The translations under genes and the position numbers were made by a program. The notes under the pieces are model-generated. The model was not told the DNA's origin, searched no databases, and was given only the letters and a program-made list of their open reading frames with translations. DNA of 64,000 bases, taken from the NCBI RefSeq assembly GCF_001690525.1, contig NZ_LZGT01000014.1, forward strand, positions 1 to 64,000. The letters are read 5' to 3'. This stretch comes from Gilliamella sp. App6-5 (GTDB lineage: Bacteria > Pseudomonadota > Gammaproteobacteria > Enterobacterales > Orbaceae). This document shows, piece after piece, positions 26,622-36,531 of this stretch (its first letter is position 1; every line of letters begins with the position of its first letter).

Positions 26622-27776
26622 ATGGGTTTTGTCGATTTTATTACTATTTTTATAGCGATTGTTGTTAGTGTTTTAATAACTTTCTATCTAGGAAAACGAT
26701 GGCTATTTTGGTTTGATTTTAATTTCATCGGCTATCATCAATTTATTTATTGGATCGTTGTTTTTATAGCCGGATTATCGCTAATTTTTTCTAAAATATT
26801 TAATAATATATCAACTTATTGGCTGCCATTATATTGTAATGTCATTACTGGTTTGATGATCTGCTGCGTTTTTACCTCGCTTATTTTTGACACTGTACGT
26901 TGGCTTAGTAAAAAAAAGGTTAAACCTAATTTATGGCTTAAAATTATTTATATTGTTGCCGTTGTATTATTGTTTTGTTTTGGTCATGAAATGGCAATTA
27001 ATCCCAAGATTGTGCATTACCAAGTTAAAATAGATAAGCCCGCAAATGTTGAACGTTTACGTATTGTTCAACTTTCTGATATTCATCTTAATGAATTAAC
27101 CACACATCGATTTATTCAACAAATGGTTGATGAAGTAAATAAGCTTAATGCTGATTTTGTTGTGATTACGGGTGATACATTAGATAAATATTTAAAACCT
27201 TTTACACAAAAAGGCTTCGATAAGCAATTTCAACAATTAAGATCAAAATATGGTACTTTTATTATTTTCGGCAATCATGAATACTTAGCTACTAACCTAG
27301 AAAATAACCAAGAAGAAGATATTGCTAATGCTTTTAGGCAAGCAGGTATGAAAGTACTAAAGGATGATATCATTTATTTCGATGATATAGGGATTACATT
27401 AGTGGGCAGAGATGATTTTTCTTCATTTCGTTATAATGTAAATAGGGCTTCACTGTCAGATCTTATTATGTTCACTAATACTGATTCGCCAATTATTTTA
27501 TTAGATCATCAACCAAAAGACCTTAATGAGCCAGAAAAACTGGGGGTTGATTTGATGATTTCTGGGCACACTCATGCTGGGCAAATATTTCCTATTAATA
27601 TTATTGAAAAATTAATGTATAAAAATACTTATGGATTATATAGAAAAGAAGATCATCATTTTAGCAGTATTGTGAGTAGTGGATATGGATTTTGGGGACC
27701 ACCAATTCGCTTAATGACTCGTTCCGAGATCGTGGTAATGGATATCCTTTTTGACAAAAATACACACAATGAATAA
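26622..27776 (+). CDS. Membrane-anchored calcineurin-type metallophosphoesterase
   Basis: This 384-residue protein has about four N-terminal transmembrane helices (residues 5-125) followed by a calcineurin-like phosphoesterase domain. Metal-binding motifs in order are LSDIHLNE, DFVVITGDTLD, IIFGNHEY and SGHTHAGQIFP. It is similar in layout to YkuE/YaeI-type enzymes, which act on lipid or nucleotide phosphates at the membrane; the substrate here is unknown. Divergent from cmoA. Confidence 0.8.
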   Translation: MGFVDFITIFIAIVVSVLITFYLGKRWLFWFDFNFIGYHQFIYWIVVFIAGLSLIFSKIFNNISTYWLPLYCNVITGLMICCVFTSLIFDTVRWLSKKKVKPNLWLKIIYIVAVVLLFCFGHEMAINPKIVHYQVKIDKPANVERLRIVQLSDIHLNELTTHRFIQQMVDEVNKLNADFVVITGDTLDKYLKPFTQKGFDKQFQQLRSKYGTFIIFGNHEYLATNLENNQEEDIANAFRQAGMKVLKDDIIYFDDIGITLVGRDDFSSFRYNVNRASLSDLIMFTNTDSPIILLDHQPKDLNEPEKLGVDLMISGHTHAGQIFPINIIEKLMYKNTYGLYRKEDHHFSSIVSSGYGFWGPPIRLMTRSEIVVMDILFDKNTHNE

Positions 27777-27800
27777 ATATATTTGAACAGGAATTTGATT

Positions 27801-28883
27801 TTGTCTTATCAACTTATTATTAGTAATGATCAGTTAGCTGATTATTGTTCAAAAATCGAAAATAGCTCGGCTTTGGCTTTAGATACTGAATTTGTTCGAA
27901 CCCGAACCTTTTACCCTCATTTGGGTTTACTGCAGGTATTTAATGGTGAACATGCAGCGTTAATTGATCCCATTAATATTACTGATTGGCAGGCTTTTTT
28001 GGCTATATTAAATAATCCAACTATTGAAAAATATTTTCATTCATGTAGTGAAGATATTGAGGTCTTTTCTTATCATTTTGGCTGTGTTCCAACACCGATT
28101 GTCGATAGCCAAATATTAGCTTCTTTTTTAGATAATCCATTAAGTAGTGGTTATGCTAGTTTAGTAAAAAAATATTTAGAGGTCGAACTTGATAAGAGTG
28201 AAACCCGGACAGATTGGCTAAAACGTCCATTAACTGAAAAACAGTGTAAATATGCTATTAATGATGTGTTATATCTTTTCCCATTAATTAACATTTTAAA
28301 ATCAAAGCTAAATACTAATCATTATTTACAAGCAGCTTATCAAGAGTGCCAAATGGCGGTTGCTCGTAAATCGGAATTAATGGATCCAAATGATGCTTAT
28401 CTAAATATTAAAAATAGTTGGCAGTTGAAAGGGAAAAGCTTAGGACAATTGTATAAATTAGCGAGCTGGCGATATAGATTAGCGAAAGAACAAGATATTG
28501 CTATAAATTTTGTAGTACATGAAGAAGTATTATTGAAAATTGCACGCTATTCACCGACATCATTAGGAGAACTTGATAAGTTAGGTATGAAAGGGAAAGA
28601 AATTCGCTTATATGGTCAAATAATTTTGGATCTTTTATCCACTCCCATACCCGAAATTCAACAAATTCGCCGAATTAATAGCTATCCAGATTATAAAAAA
28701 ATCACTAGTGAGTTAAAACAAGCTGCACTGACTATTTCTTCACAAACAGGGCTTAGTGAGGATTTATTGCTTTCACGTCGATTAATTAATCAATACATAA
28801 AGTGGAAAATCGATAAAAAGGGGAATGCGCCAGAATTATTAATAGGTTGGCGTAAACCTTTATTTGAGCAGTATTGTTTTTGA
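27801..28883 (+). CDS. rnd: Ribonuclease D
   Basis: RNase D is a 3'-5' exoribonuclease that trims tRNA and other small RNA 3' ends. It starts at TTG 27801 (SYQLIISNDQLADYC), matching the E. coli N-terminus and preceded by CAGGA; a further TTG at 27783 is less likely. The DEDD exonuclease begins with ALDTEFVRTRTFYP, with ending motif KYAINDVLYLFPL. HRDC domains follow at about 200-280. The 360-residue length is normal. Confidence 0.9.
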   Translation: MSYQLIISNDQLADYCSKIENSSALALDTEFVRTRTFYPHLGLLQVFNGEHAALIDPINITDWQAFLAILNNPTIEKYFHSCSEDIEVFSYHFGCVPTPIVDSQILASFLDNPLSSGYASLVKKYLEVELDKSETRTDWLKRPLTEKQCKYAINDVLYLFPLINILKSKLNTNHYLQAAYQECQMAVARKSELMDPNDAYLNIKNSWQLKGKSLGQLYKLASWRYRLAKEQDIAINFVVHEEVLLKIARYSPTSLGELDKLGMKGKEIRLYGQIILDLLSTPIPEIQQIRRINSYPDYKKITSELKQAALTISSQTGLSEDLLLSRRLINQYIKWKIDKKGNAPELLIGWRKPLFEQYCF

Positions 28884-28949
28884 TTATTGATTAAGTGTAG
28901 GCGTAGTTTGTACATTTAATGATTTTTTAATCCAACAATTGGCAAAGTT

Positions 28950-29277
28950 AGGTTACAATAATTAGCTAATAATCGAATAACCAGTGTAACCAAAATACCA
29001 ATGAATGTTGAATATTCCAAAGGTATGATGAGTAACGTAATAAGAGCATGGTGACTAATGAGGTGATGATAGCAATATACAAATCAGTGGAATCAGCGAT
29101 CTAAAAGAGCGGCACAGGATTTAAAACAATATCGCGGATTGTACCACCACCAATAGCGGTGATGACCGCTAGCACTAAGGCTCCGATTGGATCCATCTCT
29201 TTTTTAGCAGCTAATAATACGCCAGAAATAGTAAATACAATGGTACCTAATATGTCAAACCAAAAAAGATAACTCAC
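28950..29277 (-). pseudogene. TRIC-family (YicG/UPF0126) channel gene, decayed
   Basis: On the minus strand a GTG overlapping the mtnN stop codon opens a frame reading SYLFWFDILGTIVFTISGVLLAAKKEMDPIGALVLAVITAIGGGTIRDIV. This matches bacterial trimeric cation channel relatives of the UPF0126 family, with the GGGTIRDI signature. After 58 codons a TAG at 29103-29101 stands where Trp is usual; beyond it IADSTDLYIAIITSLVTML is still readable before the frame is lost. It was probably once an operon partner of mtnN. Confidence 0.7.
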
Positions 29278-29966
29278 GCAAGCTCATTTAGCATTGATTC
29301 AACAATGAGTGATGATTGTGTTGCAGCTAATTTTAAAAAGGATTTGAAATCAACTGCAGATTCATTATCTCCATTATCCGAGATAGCGCGAACAACCACA
29401 AATGGTACTTTAAATAACCAGCAAACATGACCAATAGCTGCGGCTTCCATTTCAACAGCAATAGCATTCGGGAAAATTTGTTTTATTCTTGCTAAATTGC
29501 TTTTACCATTTATGAAAGCATCTCCACTACCAATTGAACCTTCAATTGCATTAACTCCGTGCTTTTTGATACAGATTTTTGCTAATGATTGGTATTTTTG
29601 ATCAGCATCAAATGCTACAGGGCAACCTGACATTTGCCCTGGCTTGTAACCAAAAGCAGTCAAATCAACATCGTGGTAAAAAACATCCTTTGAAACAATA
29701 ATATCACCAATATTAAGGTCGGAAGATAACCCACCAGCCGAACCAGTGTTGATAACAGCATCTACTTTATAATTATTTAATAATAACGTAGTACCTAATG
29801 CTGCAGCTACTTTACCAATACCAGATTGGAGCAGTACGATTTCACAACCAGCAATTTGACCTAAATGAAAATTACAACCTAAATAACGCTCAACGTGATA
29901 ATGGGTGATTTTACTTTTTAATATGGCTACTTCTTCTTCCATTGCAGCAATAATAGCAATTTTCAT
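29274..29966 (-). CDS. mtnN: 5'-methylthioadenosine/S-adenosylhomocysteine nucleosidase
   Basis: MtnN (Pfs) cleaves the glycosidic bond of methylthioadenosine and S-adenosylhomocysteine, recycling SAM by-products and yielding S-ribosylhomocysteine, the precursor of autoinducer-2. ATG 29966 follows AAGAGGA and gives the normal 230 residues (MKIAIIAAMEEEVAILK); the frame is open further upstream but those residues are not conserved. VINTGSAGGL, VAVEMEAAAIGHV and VRAISDNGD mark the active site. Divergent from ybbO. Confidence 0.95.
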   Translation of the reverse strand: MKIAIIAAMEEEVAILKSKITHYHVERYLGCNFHLGQIAGCEIVLLQSGIGKVAAALGTTLLLNNYKVDAVINTGSAGGLSSDLNIGDIIVSKDVFYHDVDLTAFGYKPGQMSGCPVAFDADQKYQSLAKICIKKHGVNAIEGSIGSGDAFINGKSNLARIKQIFPNAIAVEMEAAAIGHVCWLFKVPFVVVRAISDNGDNESAVDFKSFLKLAATQSSLIVESMLNELA

Positions 29967-30043
29967 ACGATCCTCTTGACTTTGTTTGGATAACTTCAAA
30001 TTAGATGTGCTATCATAGTTTGAGAAGATAAATTTGACAATAT

Positions 30044-30835
30044 ATGAATCAATCGGAGCTGAAATTGCGAACAATATTTATTACAGGCTGCTCAAGTGGA
30101 ATAGGGCTAATCTCGGCCATTGCTTTAAAAAAACGTGGCTATCGTGTTATTGCTTCGTGTCGCAAATCATTGGACCAACAAAAACTTATCGAGCAAGGAT
30201 TTGAAACAGTGCTTCTTGACCTTGACAATCCAGACTCAGTCAAGCAAGCCGCTCAAGAAGTTCTCGCTTTGTCTGAAGGTAAATTATATGCGTTATTTAA
30301 CAATGCAGGTTACGGTGTTTATGGGCGATTAAGCACGATCAGTCGAGAGCAGTTAGAATCTCAATTTTCCACCAATTTTTTTGGTGCCCATCAGCTGACG
30401 CAATTACTGCTTCCAGCCATGCTAGAACAAAATGAAGGGCGTATTATTCAAACAAGTTCAATTGTTGGTATCGTTGCAACGCCGGGGAGAGGTGCTTATT
30501 CAGCCAGCAAATATGCCTTAGAAGCTTGGTCTGATGTGCTGAGATTGGAATTAGCACAAACCAATATAAAGGTTTGTTTAATTGAACCTGGTCCATTAAA
30601 GACATATTTTTCAAACAATGTAAATCAAACAGAGCAAAAAAATATGGTAAAAAATCCACCTATAGCTAAACGATTTACTTTACCACCCGAGGCTGTTTTG
30701 CCTTACTTATTTGATGCCCTTGAACACGGCAATCCTAAAATACGTTACAGGGTAACAAAAATAACGAAAATAGCAGCTATTGCTAAACGTTTGCTTCCTG
30801 ATAGATTAATGGATAAAATTTTAAAGAATAAATAA
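30044..30835 (+). CDS. ybbO: Short-chain dehydrogenase/reductase YbbO
   Basis: This NAD(P)-dependent classical SDR has the nucleotide-binding ITGCSSGIGL near the N-terminus, the structural NNAGYG, and the catalytic Ser-Tyr-Lys in TSSIVG and YSASKYALEAW. It is close to E. coli YbbO throughout, including the C-terminal KRLLPDRLMDKIL. E. coli YbbO reduces aldehydes; the physiological substrate here is unknown. It is followed by cnoX as in E. coli, 26 bp apart. Confidence 0.88.
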   Translation: MNQSELKLRTIFITGCSSGIGLISAIALKKRGYRVIASCRKSLDQQKLIEQGFETVLLDLDNPDSVKQAAQEVLALSEGKLYALFNNAGYGVYGRLSTISREQLESQFSTNFFGAHQLTQLLLPAMLEQNEGRIIQTSSIVGIVATPGRGAYSASKYALEAWSDVLRLELAQTNIKVCLIEPGPLKTYFSNNVNQTEQKNMVKNPPIAKRFTLPPEAVLPYLFDALEHGNPKIRYRVTKITKIAAIAKRLLPDRLMDKILKNK

Positions 30836-30861
30836 TAAATCATTATACCCTAGGACATAAT

Positions 30862-31731
30862 ATGCAAAATCAATTTATTTTTGATGTTAATGAGCAAAAT
30901 ATTCAAGAGGTGATTGAAAAATCATCGACATCCCCTGTGTTATTTTATTTTTGGTCAGCTAGAAGTCCAAATTATGAGGTAATGACTCAAACATTAACTA
31001 AATTAGCTAATGAACATCATGGGCAATTTATTTTAGCCAATATTAATTGTGATGAACAACAAATGTTAGCCGCTCAATTTGGTTTACGGGCGATACCAAC
31101 GGTTTATTTATTTCAAAATGGTCAACCTGTAGATGGTTTTCAAGGACCGCAATCTGAAGAAACCATTAAAACTTTTTTAGAAAAAGTGCTACCAAATGAA
31201 GATGAGCTTAAATTAATTGAAGCACAAAATTTATTTAATGAAGCCAAATATGAAGAAGCATTACCACTGTTACGGCAAACTTGGAAATCACTTACCGATC
31301 ATTTGGGCAAACCAAGAACAGATATTGCATTAATGCTAATAAAATCACAAATTGAACTTAAACAGCTAAATGAAGCAAAAGAAGTGCTTGCAACTATTCC
31401 GCTACAAGATCAAGATTCAAGCTATCATGGATTACAAGCCGAAATAGAACTACTTGAACAAGCCACTAATTCTCCTGAATTACAGCAATTACAAGCAGAA
31501 TTTGCTCAACATTCTGATAACGTTGAATTAATGATTCAATTGTCTTCCCAATTAATGCATGTAGGGCGTCATGAGGAAGCATTAGAGTTGTTATTTAAAC
31601 CGCTGACAAAAGATCTTAATGCTGGTGACGGACAAGTGAAGAAAACATTACTTGATTTACTAGCAGCATTAGGTACAAGTAATCCTTTAGCCAGTAGTTA
31701 TCGACGTAAGTTGTATACTTTATTATATTAA
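30862..31731 (+). CDS. cnoX: Chaperedoxin CnoX (YbbN)
   Basis: CnoX protects proteins from oxidation, binds GroEL and delivers substrates. A thioredoxin-like domain (residues about 1-110) is followed by a tetratricopeptide-type C-terminal domain, with PTVYLFQNGQPVDGFQGPQSEE almost identical to E. coli YbbN. The active-site segment is WSARSPNYEV; the Cys found at the second position in E. coli (SQHC) is replaced, while the later Cys (ANINCDEQQM) remains. It is therefore not an oxidoreductase. The 289-residue length is normal. Confidence 0.92.
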   Translation: MQNQFIFDVNEQNIQEVIEKSSTSPVLFYFWSARSPNYEVMTQTLTKLANEHHGQFILANINCDEQQMLAAQFGLRAIPTVYLFQNGQPVDGFQGPQSEETIKTFLEKVLPNEDELKLIEAQNLFNEAKYEEALPLLRQTWKSLTDHLGKPRTDIALMLIKSQIELKQLNEAKEVLATIPLQDQDSSYHGLQAEIELLEQATNSPELQQLQAEFAQHSDNVELMIQLSSQLMHVGRHEEALELLFKPLTKDLNAGDGQVKKTLLDLLAALGTSNPLASSYRRKLYTLLY

Positions 31732-31757
31732 GATTTATGAAATTTAATAAAGCGAAA

Positions 31758-31786
31758 GGATTCAACAATAAACTATTGTTGAATCC
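31758..31786. terminator. Bidirectional hairpin between cnoX and map
   Basis: GGATTCAACAATA and TATTGTTGAATCC form a 13-bp perfect stem between convergent genes. The U-runs are weak, but the stem is long. Confidence 0.65.
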
Positions 31787-31793
31787 ACTTTAT

Positions 31794-32582
31794 TTAGTGT
31801 TCAATAATGCGAGAAAAGTCTTCGTTACTACGCAATGTTAAGATTTCAACACCATTATCAGTTACTAAAATAGTATGTTCATACTGTGCAGAAAGACCAT
31901 GATCTTTGGTTTTGACTGTCCAGCCATCTTTCATGGTACGGGTACGCCAATCGCCTGTATTTATCATAGGTTCAATAGTAAAAGTCATGCCTGGTTTTAA
32001 AATTACACCGCCGTCATCAGCATCATAATGTAAGACTTGAGGTTCGTCATGATAGACCTCACCAATACCATGACCACAGTATTCGCGAACTGAAGAAAAA
32101 CCAAATTTATCGACATATTTTTGAATCGTTTTACCAATTTCCTTTAAACGTATGCCGGGTTTGATAATTTTAATCGCCTCGTAAAGACTTTCTTGTGTAA
32201 CTTGGCATAATTTTTCACCTGCGATAGTTGGCTTACCAGCAATGTACATCCTAGAAGTATCACCGTGATAACCATCTTTGATAACTGTTACATCAATATT
32301 TAAAATATCACCATCTTTTAACTTTTTGTCAAAACTTGGAATACCATGGCAAACCACATCATTAATTGAAATACAACTTGTGTGTTGATAGCCACTATAG
32401 CCAATATTAGCTGGAATAGCTTTTTGAACATTAACAATATGTTCATAACAAATTTTGTCTAGTTCACCAGTACTAATGCCCGGTTTAACATAGGGTTCAA
32501 TCATTTCTAATACTTCAGCTGCAAGTTTTCCAGCAATTCGCATTTTTTCAATTTCGACGGGGGTTTTTAACTTTATAGACAT
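31794..32582 (-). CDS. map: Methionine aminopeptidase type I
   Basis: This cytosolic dinuclear metallopeptidase removes the initiator methionine. The 262-residue length is normal. The pita-bread fold shows the metal ligands: Asp in DILNIDVTVIKDGYHGDTSRM, His in YCGHGIGEVYHDEPQV, Glu in FTIEPMIN and Glu in YEHTILV. A 30-bp sequence shared with the rlhA upstream region lies about 110 bp before the start. Confidence 0.96.
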   Translation of the reverse strand: MSIKLKTPVEIEKMRIAGKLAAEVLEMIEPYVKPGISTGELDKICYEHIVNVQKAIPANIGYSGYQHTSCISINDVVCHGIPSFDKKLKDGDILNIDVTVIKDGYHGDTSRMYIAGKPTIAGEKLCQVTQESLYEAIKIIKPGIRLKEIGKTIQKYVDKFGFSSVREYCGHGIGEVYHDEPQVLHYDADDGGVILKPGMTFTIEPMINTGDWRTRTMKDGWTVKTKDHGLSAQYEHTILVTDNGVEILTLRSNEDFSRIIEH

Positions 32583-32689
32583 TAAATTTTTCCTGTAATA
32601 TTAATAACAATATCCTATCATACCTCGCTATTTCGTCAAATCATGCCGGATGATTAATTATGCATTTTACTTATATTCTTATAAAATTT

Positions 32690-32719
32690 TGTAAAAAAGT
32701 TTCAGGAAAGTATGTGTTT
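32690..32719 (-). repeat. 30-bp sequence shared with the rlhA upstream region
   Basis: These 30 bases are identical to 61530-61559. Read on the minus strand, both copies end in TTTACA, followed 16 bp later by a -10-like element, and point toward a minus-strand gene (map here, rlhA there). That suggests a common promoter upstream element. The role is inferred. Confidence 0.6.
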
Positions 32720-32800
32720 TAGTATAAAATAAAAACTTATACTTATTTTAATACGGTTTTATATATAGAATAACTCATTATAAAAAAGGGTTTTATCGCA

Positions 32801-33949
32801 ATGCAATGTCGTTTTTATCAGCAGAAAAAATGTTTATCTTGTCAATGGATGGATAAGCCCTATCATGCACAACTAGCAGAAAAACAAAATAATCTGTTGC
32901 AACAATTAACTCAATTTAAACCTAATGACGTTGTAGATCCCTTTGGTAGTAATGAATTTGCTTTCCGTAATAAAGCAAAAATGGCGGTGTTAGGCACCGT
33001 TGAAAGACCTATTTTAGGGATACAAACAGATAATGAGATGGTCGATTTATGTGATTGCCCTCTTTACTCAAATAGTATGCAAAACATCCTCAAACTTGTT
33101 CGAACTTTCATCCGTAAACAGGAGCTTGTACCTTATAATATTATTAAGCGGAAGGGAGAATTGAAATTTGTTATAGTTACTGAAAGTAAAGAGAATAATA
33201 CAAGCTATTTTATGTTGCGATTTGTTTTAAAATCGCACAAATTTGTCGAGAAAATAAATAATTCTTTTAAACAATTACAAGATAAAATACAAAACTTAAA
33301 GGTAATTTCAATTAATATCCAACCTAATCATGCGGCTATTTTAGAAGGAGAAGAAGAGTTAGTTTTAACTGATACCTCATTTTTGCCAATGACATTAAAT
33401 GGCGTTCCTCTTTTTATTAAGCCTAAAAGTTTTTTTCAAACAAATAGTTATGTTGCCAGAAATCTTTATAAAACAGCAAGTGACTGGGTCACAAATTTAT
33501 CTATTCACTCAATTTGGGATTTGTTTTGTGGTGTAGGTGGTTTTGGCTTAAGTTGTGTTAGTCTTAATACTGAAAGTGCTATCCAACTGACAGGTATTGA
33601 AATTAGTTCAGACGCAATTGAGTGCGCAACTCAATCAGCAGAAAAGTTAGGCTTTAACCAATTATTTTTTAAATCGTTTGATGCCACACAATATGCTATC
33701 GCTGAACAAGACATTCCAGATCTAGTATTGCTTAATCCACCAAGACGAGGGGTTGGTAAAGTGCTTATGCAGTATTTAGAAAATGTACAACCAAGCTATA
33801 TTTTATATTCAAGTTGCAACTTAACCTCGTTAGTCGAAGATTTAATGTTGTTATCCAACTATCAAATCATGAAAGTGCAACTGTTTGATATGTTTCCCCA
33901 TACTTCACATATGGAAGTCTTGGTTTTATTACAAAGAAAAGATAGATAA
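32801..33949 (+). CDS. rlmC: 23S rRNA (uracil(747)-C(5))-methyltransferase
   Basis: RlmC makes m5U747 in 23S rRNA. The N-terminal iron-sulfur Cys are in MQCRFYQQKKCLSCQW, with a further Cys in LCDCPLYS. The SAM-binding block is IWDLFCGVGGFGLSC, the catalytic Cys is in ILYSSCNLTSL, and LVLLNPPRRGVG is typical of RumA-type enzymes. The 382-residue length and the lack of a TRAM domain favour RlmC over RlmD. Confidence 0.9.
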   Translation: MQCRFYQQKKCLSCQWMDKPYHAQLAEKQNNLLQQLTQFKPNDVVDPFGSNEFAFRNKAKMAVLGTVERPILGIQTDNEMVDLCDCPLYSNSMQNILKLVRTFIRKQELVPYNIIKRKGELKFVIVTESKENNTSYFMLRFVLKSHKFVEKINNSFKQLQDKIQNLKVISINIQPNHAAILEGEEELVLTDTSFLPMTLNGVPLFIKPKSFFQTNSYVARNLYKTASDWVTNLSIHSIWDLFCGVGGFGLSCVSLNTESAIQLTGIEISSDAIECATQSAEKLGFNQLFFKSFDATQYAIAEQDIPDLVLLNPPRRGVGKVLMQYLENVQPSYILYSSCNLTSLVEDLMLLSNYQIMKVQLFDMFPHTSHMEVLVLLQRKDR

Positions 33950-34178
33950 TCTAATTATCAAACCATAATATTATCTTCAATCTATGAAATAATTGTTATA
34001 TTTAAAGATCTGCCAAGATTCAATTATCTGTAATAAAAATAGTGAATTGTATTTTTTAATCATTAAATTACAAATTATATTTAGTTTTTATTTTAAAGAT
34101 TGTTATAAATTAGACCATTGTTAATATCAAACTATGTTAATATAAAAAATAAATAATTTCATTTAAGGAAGGCAAAAT

Positions 34179-35750
34179 ATGATTCCTGATGTTTCTAAAG
34201 CGCTTAACTGGTTAGAAAAACACTACACCATCTTACAAGGTATTCAACGCGGGGTTGAACGTGAAACTTTACGCATTTTGCCTGACGGGACATTGTCGAA
34301 AACTTCATTCCCCGCAAAAATTGGCGCAGCGTTGACTCATCCTTGGATAACAACTGATTTTGCTGAATCAATGCTAGAATTTATTACACCAGTTAATACC
34401 AATATCGATTATATGCTAACGTTTTTACGCGATCTGCATCGTTATGCTAGTGTAAATATTGATGACGAAATGATGTGGCCATTAAGTATGCCATGTTTTG
34501 TTGCCAATGAAGAAGATATTATTTTAGCTCAATATGGATCATCAAATGAAGGGCGTTTTAAAACGGTTTATCGAGAAGGTCTAAAAAACCGTTATGGTGC
34601 AATGATGCAAACCATATCTGGCGTTCATTATAATTTTTCATTACCCATGGCATTTTGGCAAGCAAGAGATGGTGTAAAAAATACAGAAGAAGGTAAAGCT
34701 GTTATTTCTGAAGGCTACTTTACATTGATTCGTAACTATTATCGCTTTGGTTGGGTTATTCCTTATTTGTTTGGATCATCACCATCGATGTGCTCTTCAT
34801 TTATTCAAGATCCACAAAAAGCGAAAGCCTTTATTGAACAAACAAATGGCAACTGTTATTTGCCTTACGCAACATCTTTAAGGTTAAGCGATATTGGGTA
34901 TACTAATAATGCACAAAAACAACTAGGCATTACTTTTAATCATTTAGATACTTATGTTGAAGGATTAAAACGAGCAACGCATACAAAATCAGCGGAATTT
35001 ACTAAACTGGGTATCAAAGTTGATGGTCATTATCGTCAATTAAACGATAATGTATTGCAAATTGAAAATGAATTTTACGGGCCAATTAGACCTAAAAGAG
35101 TCGCAATGATAGGGGAGTCACCGTCGGATGCACTTTTACGTGGTGGTATTGAATATATTGAAGTACGTGCATTAGATGTTAATCCATTTTCACCGGTGGG
35201 GATTACTGAAGAACAAATACGATTTATCGATCTTTTTTTAATTTGGTGTGCACTAGCACCAGCGCCTGAAATGAGCAGTCAAGAACTTGAGTGTGCCAAA
35301 TTAAATTGGAATAGGGTAATAATGGAAGGACGAAAACCAGGGCTTGAGATCGGTATTGGTTGCAATAGCTATCGAGAACCTTTGGCCAAAGTTGGACACC
35401 AATTATTCAAAGATTTATTACGTGTTGCTGATGTTTTAGATCATCAAGATGACAAGCAGAGTTATCGTAATGTTTGTGAGCGTTTAGATTTGATGTTTGA
35501 TCAACCTGAATTAACTTTATCAGCAAGAACATTACAAGCAATAAGCGATTTAGGGACAGCGAAATTTGGTTTAGCTTTAGCAAGCCAATATAAAAAACAG
35601 CTTATGGCAGAACCTTTAGCATTATTAACTGAAGATGATTTTGTTCAACAACGCAATTTATCTATTGAAAAACAGAAGAAGAAAGAGCAGAGTGATACTT
35701 TAACTTTTGATCAATATTTGCAGAAAAAGTTGCACGATAAAAATGTTTAA
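34179..35750 (+). CDS. gshA: Glutamate-cysteine ligase
   Basis: GshA catalyses the first, ATP-dependent step of glutathione synthesis, joining glutamate and cysteine. The 523-residue proteobacterial type-1 enzyme shows [13 protein letters not shown] near the N-terminus, [32 protein letters not shown] and CNSYREPL. A strong AAGGAAGG Shine-Dalgarno precedes ATG 34179. It overlaps yafD by 8 bp. gshB is not in the window. Confidence 0.96.
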   Translation: MIPDVSKALNWLEKHYTILQGIQRGVERETLRILPDGTLSKTSFPAKIGAALTHPWITTDFAESMLEFITPVNTNIDYMLTFLRDLHRYASVNIDDEMMWPLSMPCFVANEEDIILAQYGSSNEGRFKTVYREGLKNRYGAMMQTISGVHYNFSLPMAFWQARDGVKNTEEGKAVISEGYFTLIRNYYRFGWVIPYLFGSSPSMCSSFIQDPQKAKAFIEQTNGNCYLPYATSLRLSDIGYTNNAQKQLGITFNHLDTYVEGLKRATHTKSAEFTKLGIKVDGHYRQLNDNVLQIENEFYGPIRPKRVAMIGESPSDALLRGGIEYIEVRALDVNPFSPVGITEEQIRFIDLFLIWCALAPAPEMSSQELECAKLNWNRVIMEGRKPGLEIGIGCNSYREPLAKVGHQLFKDLLRVADVLDHQDDKQSYRNVCERLDLMFDQPELTLSARTLQAISDLGTAKFGLALASQYKKQLMAEPLALLTEDDFVQQRNLSIEKQKKKEQSDTLTFDQYLQKKLHDKNV

Positions 35751-36531
35751 AAATCGATGTTATACTTTACGTTATCGGGCAAGCAACGAAGTTGAGTTGC
35801 TCTTGCCTAACCAAGAAATTACAGTTAATAAACCGTTAATCGATCAAACATCATTTACTGTTTTAGTTTGGAATATTTTTAAACAAAAGAAATCTGATTG
35901 TATTACTGTACTCAAACAATATGCTGATAAAGCTAAACTAATTTTATTACAAGAAGCACAAACAACATTACCGTTACTTCATTTCATTTCACAGCACAAT
36001 AAAATTGCCGATCATGTCCCAGCATATTGTTTCAACAATATTTATGCTGGGGTCATGACAATTTCTGACTCGTTACCAACTTCACTTTTTTCGTTTAGAG
36101 AAAAAGAACCATTAATTCGTGTTCCTAAATCTGCTTTAATTACTATTTATCCTATTAGAGATTCTAAGCAACAGTTATTAGTTGCGAATATTCATGCTGT
36201 AAATTTTAGTATTGGTGTAAAAGTCTACCATCAACAAATACGCGTGTTATTAACCCGAATAAAAGAACATAATGGTCCAGTCATCTTTGCTGGGGATTTT
36301 AATGCATGGAGTAGACAGCGACTGAATTTATTGTATCATCTTGTTCATTCAATTGAACTTAAGCCTGTTAATTTTTCCATTGATATTCGTAAAAGATTTA
36401 TGGGCAGACCGTTAGATTTTATTTTTTACCGAGGATTACAACTTAATACAGCTGAAATTATTAGCACAACCGCATCAGATCATAATCCTCTATTAGTAAA
36501 TTTTAGATTGGATTTGCACTGGCAAGATTGA
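35743..36531 (+). CDS. yafD: Endonuclease/exonuclease/phosphatase family protein YafD
   Basis: This 262-residue protein from ATG 35743 (overlapping gshA's end) resembles E. coli YafD over its whole length: [18 protein letters not shown] (the metal-binding Glu), [24 protein letters not shown] and SDHNPLLV (the catalytic His). The EEP fold cleaves phosphodiesters, but the substrate is not established. An in-frame start at 35707 lies inside gshA and is rejected. It overlaps the convergent mltD by 29 bp. Confidence 0.88.
   Translation: MFKNRCYTLRYRASNEVELLLPNQEITVNKPLIDQTSFTVLVWNIFKQKKSDCITVLKQYADKAKLILLQEAQTTLPLLHFISQHNKIADHVPAYCFNNIYAGVMTISDSLPTSLFSFREKEPLIRVPKSALITIYPIRDSKQQLLVANIHAVNFSIGVKVYHQQIRVLLTRIKEHNGPVIFAGDFNAWSRQRLNLLYHLVHSIELKPVNFSIDIRKRFMGRPLDFIFYRGLQLNTAEIISTTASDHNPLLVNFRLDLHWQD

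Noticed and set aside
29967-30074. Longer N-terminus for mtnN
   Set aside because: The extra residues are not conserved, and a good ribosome site precedes the inner ATG at 29966.
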